Positions 46,544 to 50,755 of a stretch of 50,755 nt of DNA are shown here, piece after piece. The notes below the pieces were generated by a model. That model did no database searches and was not told the origin of the DNA. It saw only the letters and a program-made list of their open reading frames with translations. The DNA comes from Betaproteobacteria bacterium HGW-Betaproteobacteria-22 (GTDB taxonomy: Bacteria > Pseudomonadota > Gammaproteobacteria > Burkholderiales > Methylophilaceae). Positions within the stretch are counted from its first letter, which is position 1, and each line of letters starts with the position of its first letter. The translations under genes and the position numbers were made by a program. The stretch spans positions 2,059 through 52,813 of the forward strand of contig PHCJ01000019.1 in the NCBI GenBank assembly GCA_002842285.1, in the 5' to 3' direction.

Positions 46544-49500
46544 TCAAGCCAAATTTGGCGCTAGCCAGCGTTCCAGATAGTCTTTCGGTAGATTCCTGCG
46601 TTCTGCCATGTCTGCAAGCTGGTCGTGGTCTATTTTATCTACACTAAAATATTTAGCTTGTTTGTGAGCCAAATAAAAACCGCTGACCGAAGCGGCTGGG
46701 GTCATGGCAAAAGAGTCTGTCAGATGCATGTCGATCTCATCGCACTGCAAGAGTTTAAACATGTCTGCTTTGACTGTATGATCGGGACATGCAGGGTAGC
46801 CAGGTGCAGGACGAATACCTGTATATGCTTCGTTAATAAGCGCTTCGTTGCTGAGCGTTTCATCGAGCACGTATGCCCACAAATCAGTACGCACCCGTTT
46901 GTGCATATATTCTGCAAACGCCTCTGCCAAGCGATCAGCGAGCGATTTGAACATGATGGCACTATAGTCATCATGAACGGCTTCGAATTGTGCCAAACGT
47001 TTGTTACCACCTAAGCCCGCAGTGACCGCAAACAGTCCGATATAATCATCAATTCCTTTGGGAGCGATGAAGTCGCTTAAGCACTGATTGGGTTTTGCTA
47101 TACCGTCAATTACTGGTTTTTGTGTCTGTTGACGCATGCCATACCAAGTGAGCGCGATTTCGCTGCGTGTTTCATCCGTATATATTTCAATATCATCATC
47201 GCGCACGCGGTTGGCGGGCATGAGTGCAATCACACCGTTGGCGATAAGCCAGCGCCCGTCAATGATTTTTTTCAACATGGTCTGCGCTTCATGAAATACC
47301 TTAGTAGCGGCCTCGCCAACTACCTTGTCGCTTAAAATGGCAGGATAACTGCCAGCCAAATCCCAGGTCTGGAAGAAAGGTGACCAGTCGATATATTGTG
47401 CAATCAGATTTAAATCAATATTTTTGAATACACGCCTACCAATAAATTTAGGTTTAACTGGAGCATACTCGCCAGTGAAATCCACTTTGGATTTATTCTT
47501 GCGTGCTTCTGCAATGGTAAGCATGGGCACGCCTTTTTTGTTAGCGTGCTGCTGTCTGGCTTTTTCATAATCAGCCTGGATCTCTGCCAAATAGGCACCA
47601 CGTGTTTCTGGCGTGAGCAGGTTTTGCATCACCGATACTGAACGCGAGGCATCCGGTACATAGATGACCGGGCCGTCGTAATTAGGCGCGATTTTCACGG
47701 CAGTGTGCGCGCGAGATGTGGTTGCCCCGCCGATCAATAGAGGTGTTTTCTGGTTATGAAAATGCGGATCACGCTGCATTTCACGTGCGACATAGGCCAT
47801 CTCCTCAAGCGAGGGCGTAATCAACCCAGATAAGCCGATGATGTCAGCATTTTCAGCTTTGGCCATGGCAAGTATCTCAGCTGCCGGTACCATTACGCCC
47901 ATGTTCACTACTTCAAAGTTATTGCATTGCAATACGACTGAAACAATATTTTTTCCTATGTCATGCACGTCACCCTTGACTGTGGCAATCACCACCTTGC
48001 CCTTAGGCTTTGCTACTACGCCGGTGCGTTTTTGTTCCAGGGCTTTTTCTTCTTCAATAAAGGGAATCAGGTGCGCTACGGCAGATTTCATGACGCGGGC
48101 GGATTTCACCACTTGAGGCAAGAACATTTTGCCTTGACCAAACAAATCCCCCACCACATTCATGCCATCCATAAGCGGGCCTTCAATCACGTGGATGGGA
48201 CGCCCGCCCCTATTCATGGCCTCAATGCGTGCTTCTTCAGTGTCTTCAACAATAAACTCAGTAATGCCATGTACCAAGGCGTGTTCTAAACGCTTGCCAA
48301 CACTAACAGGTTGTTCAGGTGTGCCTCGCCACGCCAGCGTTGCTTCTTCTTTTTTGCCACCCGCTTTTAAGGTGCCGGCAATTTCAATCAGACGCTCAGT
48401 GGGAGCGAGCAGGTTGTTAGGGTCGGTAATGCGGTTGAGCACAACATCCTCTACACATTTTCTGAGCTCAGGGTCCAGGTCGTCATAAACCCCCATCATA
48501 CCGGCATTCACAATGCCCATAGTCATGCCTGCCTTGATGGCATGGTAGAGAAACACGGTATGAATCGCTTCTCGTGCCGGGTCGTTACCACGGAAACTAA
48601 AACTTACATTTGATACGCCACCCGAAATTTTGGCGTGCGGCAAGTTTTGCTTAATCCAGCGTGTGGCTTCAATAAAGTCCACGGCATAATTGTTGTGTTC
48701 TTCAATGCCTGTCGCAATCGCGAAAATATTCGGATCGAAAATAACATCTTCAGCCGGGAAGCCGATTTTTTCCACCAGCAAATCATAGGCGCGTTTACAT
48801 ATTTCAATTTTGCGTGCGTAAGTGTCGGCCTGGCCTTTTTCATCAAAAGCCATGACAATCACGGCTGCACCATAACGACGGCATAGCTTTGCCTGACGCA
48901 AAAACTCGGCCTCCCCCTCCTTCATTGAGATGGAGTTCACAATGGCTTTGCCTTGCACGCATTTCAATCCCGCTTCAATCACGTCCCATTTGGATGAGTC
49001 TACCATCATCGGTACGCGCGCAATATCAGGCTCTGAGGCGGTGAGATTCAAAAAGTGCGTCATGGCATGCATTGCATCCAGCATGCCCTCATCCATATTA
49101 ATGTCGATGATCTGCGCACCGTTCTCTACCTGCTGGCGCGCTACACTCAATGCCTCTTCATATTGCTCGTTGATAATCATGCGCGCAAATGCTTTTGAGC
49201 CCGTGACGTTAGTACGTTCGCCTACATTTACAAACAGCGAGTTTTCATCAATGACAAATGGCTCCAATCCGGAAAGCCGTGTGTTGGGCGCTATGACCGG
49301 AACCTGTCTTGGTGCAATGGTTTTGATAGCGTTATAAATAGCACTGATATGTGCAGGGGTTGTGCCGCAGCAGCCCCCTGCAATATTCACAAAGCCGCTT
49401 TCTGCAAACTCCTTTACCAGGCTGGAGGTTACATCGGGCGTTTCATCAAAGCCTGTGTCGCTCATCGGGTTTGGCAGCCCGGCATTGGGATAAATGCACA

Positions 49501-50335
49501 CAAAGGTGTCCGCAATCTTTGATAGTTCTTCTGCATACGGACGCATCAGCGTTGCCCCCAATGCACAGTTAAGGCCGATAGTGAGCGGTTTTGCATGGCG
49601 CACCGAATGCCAGAAAGCAGTCACGGTTTGGCCTGATAAAATGCGGCCAGACGCATCAGTCACCGTGCCGGAAATCATGATAGGCAGTGTGTAGCCGACT
49701 TCTTCAAAGAAAGTTTCAATGGCAAATAAAGCCGCCTTGCAATTCAGTGTGTCAAAAATGGTTTCCACCATTAAAATGTCCGCACCACCTGCAACCAAGC
49801 CGCGCGTTTGCTCCAGATAGGCATGCATAAGCTCATCAAATGTGACATTGCGGGCCGCAGGGTCATTGACATCTGGCGAAATTGAAGCTGTTTTGGGCGT
49901 AGGGCCAAGCGCGCCGGCAACAAAGCGCGGCTTATCCGGGGTGCTGAATTTTTCGCAGGCAGCTTTAGCTAGTCTGGCTGCTTCCACGTTCATTTCATAC
50001 ACCAAATGCGCCATGTGATAATCATCCTGCGCGACTTTCGTAGCACCAAAGGTGTTGGTTTCAATAATATCAGCGCCAGCCGCAAGATATTTCTCGTGAA
50101 TTTCCTGAATGATGGCCGGCTGGGTAAGTGTCAGTAGCTCGTTATTGCCCTTAACGAATAATTCACGCCCACCTGCAGGTGCTTTAAAATCAACAAAACG
50201 CTCGCCCCGGTAATCTGCTTCTGTCAATTTGTATTGCTGAATCATTGTGCCCATCGCGCCATCAAGAATGAGGATACGCGTTGTGAGCAACTCACGCAGT
50301 TTAGTTTCTGTTGCAGATTGTGCTTCTATTGGCAT
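46544..50335 (-). CDS. metH: cobalamin-dependent methionine synthase
   Basis: MetH transfers a methyl group from methyl-tetrahydrofolate through cobalamin to homocysteine. The 1263-residue protein has all four modules: homocysteine domain (about 15-345, [15 protein letters not shown] and zinc cysteines in GGCCGTT at about 320), folate domain (about 360-620, [17 protein letters not shown]), B12 domain with the axial His at about 791 in DVHDIGKN, and the C-terminal AdoMet reactivation domain ([13 protein letters not shown]). It is full length. The upstream 420 bp show no cobalamin riboswitch box. Confidence 0.98.
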   Translation of the reverse strand: MPIEAQSATETKLRELLTTRILILDGAMGTMIQQYKLTEADYRGERFVDFKAPAGGRELFVKGNNELLTLTQPAIIQEIHEKYLAAGADIIETNTFGATKVAQDDYHMAHLVYEMNVEAARLAKAACEKFSTPDKPRFVAGALGPTPKTASISPDVNDPAARNVTFDELMHAYLEQTRGLVAGGADILMVETIFDTLNCKAALFAIETFFEEVGYTLPIMISGTVTDASGRILSGQTVTAFWHSVRHAKPLTIGLNCALGATLMRPYAEELSKIADTFVCIYPNAGLPNPMSDTGFDETPDVTSSLVKEFAESGFVNIAGGCCGTTPAHISAIYNAIKTIAPRQVPVIAPNTRLSGLEPFVIDENSLFVNVGERTNVTGSKAFARMIINEQYEEALSVARQQVENGAQIIDINMDEGMLDAMHAMTHFLNLTASEPDIARVPMMVDSSKWDVIEAGLKCVQGKAIVNSISMKEGEAEFLRQAKLCRRYGAAVIVMAFDEKGQADTYARKIEICKRAYDLLVEKIGFPAEDVIFDPNIFAIATGIEEHNNYAVDFIEATRWIKQNLPHAKISGGVSNVSFSFRGNDPAREAIHTVFLYHAIKAGMTMGIVNAGMMGVYDDLDPELRKCVEDVVLNRITDPNNLLAPTERLIEIAGTLKAGGKKEEATLAWRGTPEQPVSVGKRLEHALVHGITEFIVEDTEEARIEAMNRGGRPIHVIEGPLMDGMNVVGDLFGQGKMFLPQVVKSARVMKSAVAHLIPFIEEEKALEQKRTGVVAKPKGKVVIATVKGDVHDIGKNIVSVVLQCNNFEVVNMGVMVPAAEILAMAKAENADIIGLSGLITPSLEEMAYVAREMQRDPHFHNQKTPLLIGGATTSRAHTAVKIAPNYDGPVIYVPDASRSVSVMQNLLTPETRGAYLAEIQADYEKARQQHANKKGVPMLTIAEARKNKSKVDFTGEYAPVKPKFIGRRVFKNIDLNLIAQYIDWSPFFQTWDLAGSYPAILSDKVVGEAATKVFHEAQTMLKKIIDGRWLIANGVIALMPANRVRDDDIEIYTDETRSEIALTWYGMRQQTQKPVIDGIAKPNQCLSDFIAPKGIDDYIGLFAVTAGLGGNKRLAQFEAVHDDYSAIMFKSLADRLAEAFAEYMHKRVRTDLWAYVLDETLSNEALINEAYTGIRPAPGYPACPDHTVKADMFKLLQCDEIDMHLTDSFAMTPAASVSGFYLAHKQAKYFSVDKIDHDQLADMAERRNLPKDYLERWLAPNLA

Positions 50336-50502
50336 TACAAGGTCTCTAAAACATAATGGCTAATTAGATGGTAATTATACAATAGTGCGAATAGCTAGTG
50401 CCGATTAGGTTTTATCGCAGGTGACATTGACCTAATACCCATAATTAATCGTGGTCTGCCCCCTATTGTTCATCGTATTAATGAAGTTAGAAGAGTGGGC
50501 TC

Positions 50503-50532
50503 GGAATCCCCTATTGTTGATTCCTATTTTTT
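50503..50532 (+). terminator. weak terminator-like hairpin
   Basis: GGAATC pairs with GATTCC around a 10-nt loop and is followed by TATTTTTT on the plus strand. The stem is only 6 bp. No plus-strand gene ends nearby inside the window, so its role is unclear. Confidence 0.3.
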
Positions 50533-50637
50533 ATTAGCAGCGCCTGCAGCAGCACTAGTAAAAAGAATTAATTGAACTGGTGCTGTGACCACATCAAAGG
50601 CAATAGCGAATGGTAATGCAATTAATTTATCCGCCAT
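50524..50637 (-). CDS. possible 37-residue hydrophobic small protein or gene remnant
   Basis: ATG at 50637 opens a 37-codon frame (starting MADKLIALPFAIAFDVVTAP and ending GAANKK) with a stop at 50524-50526. GGA lies a few bases upstream. The run ALPFAIAFDVVTAPVQLI resembles the conserved membrane-proximal end of YceK-like lipoproteins, whose N-terminal half is missing here. It could be a true small protein, a truncated remnant, or chance. Confidence 0.3.
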   Translation of the reverse strand: MADKLIALPFAIAFDVVTAPVQLILFTSAAAGAANKK

Positions 50638-50755
50638 TTTTCCAGCATTAATTGATCGGCGGTTTCAAGGTTGAAGTGCAAAAATTGCAGCATGATGCTG
50701 CCTAAAATCAAATGCGTCTGGTGTGAACAACTCAGCAGGGCATTTGAACCCTAAC

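Larger units (their letters stand above)
50336..50755. other. 420-bp region upstream of metH to window end
   Basis: No confident gene is visible. The region must hold the metH promoter, which I cannot place. It contains a possible 37-codon minus-strand ORF, a hairpin at 50503-50524 and two near-identical 13-nt stretches CCCTATTGTT(C/G)AT about 50 nt apart (near 50461 and 50509). The last 120 bp could be the edge of another feature cut by the window. Confidence 0.5.

Noticed and set aside
50336-50755. Cobalamin, SAM or SAH riboswitch upstream of metH
   Set aside because: I looked for the B12 box (GCCACTG on the minus strand) and for SAH/SAM riboswitch cores and found none.

Overview
The window looks like a piece of a betaproteobacterial methylotroph chromosome, most likely Methylophilaceae (Methylotenera-like). 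This rests on the character of the proteins, the moderate GC content and a gene of the formaldehyde-activating-enzyme family; no database search was possible. Most of it is housekeeping sequence with dense, tightly spaced genes. No prophage, insertion sequence or CRISPR array was seen.

Region 1 (1-12 kb): tRNA-Gly(CCC), thiamine genes thiD-thiE overlapping hemL, then gdhA, gltB, gltD and hemE. The two ammonium-assimilation genes gdhA and gltB are each broken by a short deletion (about 49 and about 38 nt, estimated from family alignment by eye) that removes conserved residues and shifts the frame. Either this lineage has lost both routes to glutamate or the assembly is wrong here; this is the first thing to check.

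Region 2 (12-15 kb, minus strand): lrgA-lrgB-nnrS and a DUF3820 gene.

Region 3 (15-30 kb): an orphan sigma-54-type response regulator followed by a nearly complete MSHA-type IV pilus assembly cluster in the order mshM-mshL-mshN-mshE-mshG-mshI-mshJ-mshK-like, then two prepilin-like proteins. The motor ATPase MshE carries a textbook 24-5-24 c-di-GMP-binding MshEN motif. The two prepilin-like genes look like paralogues sharing an unusual LPxPD segment; one is a large GspK-like tip pseudopilin without Glu5. No major pilin or prepilin peptidase is present in the window.

Region 4 (30-38 kb): moeB/thiF-like gene, a bidirectional terminator, the qmcA-nfeD membrane pair, a photolyase-like protein whose alpha/beta domain seems to have moved to the C-terminus, lemA with a GIDE-EF-hand partner, valS and a small membrane protein.

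Region 5 (38-41 kb): tusA, a rhodanese and a DUF465 gene, flanked by two direct copies of a roughly 237-bp intergenic repeat with conserved hairpins, plus a 148-bp element bounded by inverted repeats. Next come a fae homologue lacking the catalytic histidine, and yaeQ with a hairpin over its stop codon.

Region 6 (41-50.7 kb): ettA and a HIT protein on plus; a minus-strand metH, mpl, TonB-like, ferredoxin series; and a mostly non-coding end with one possible 37-residue ORF.
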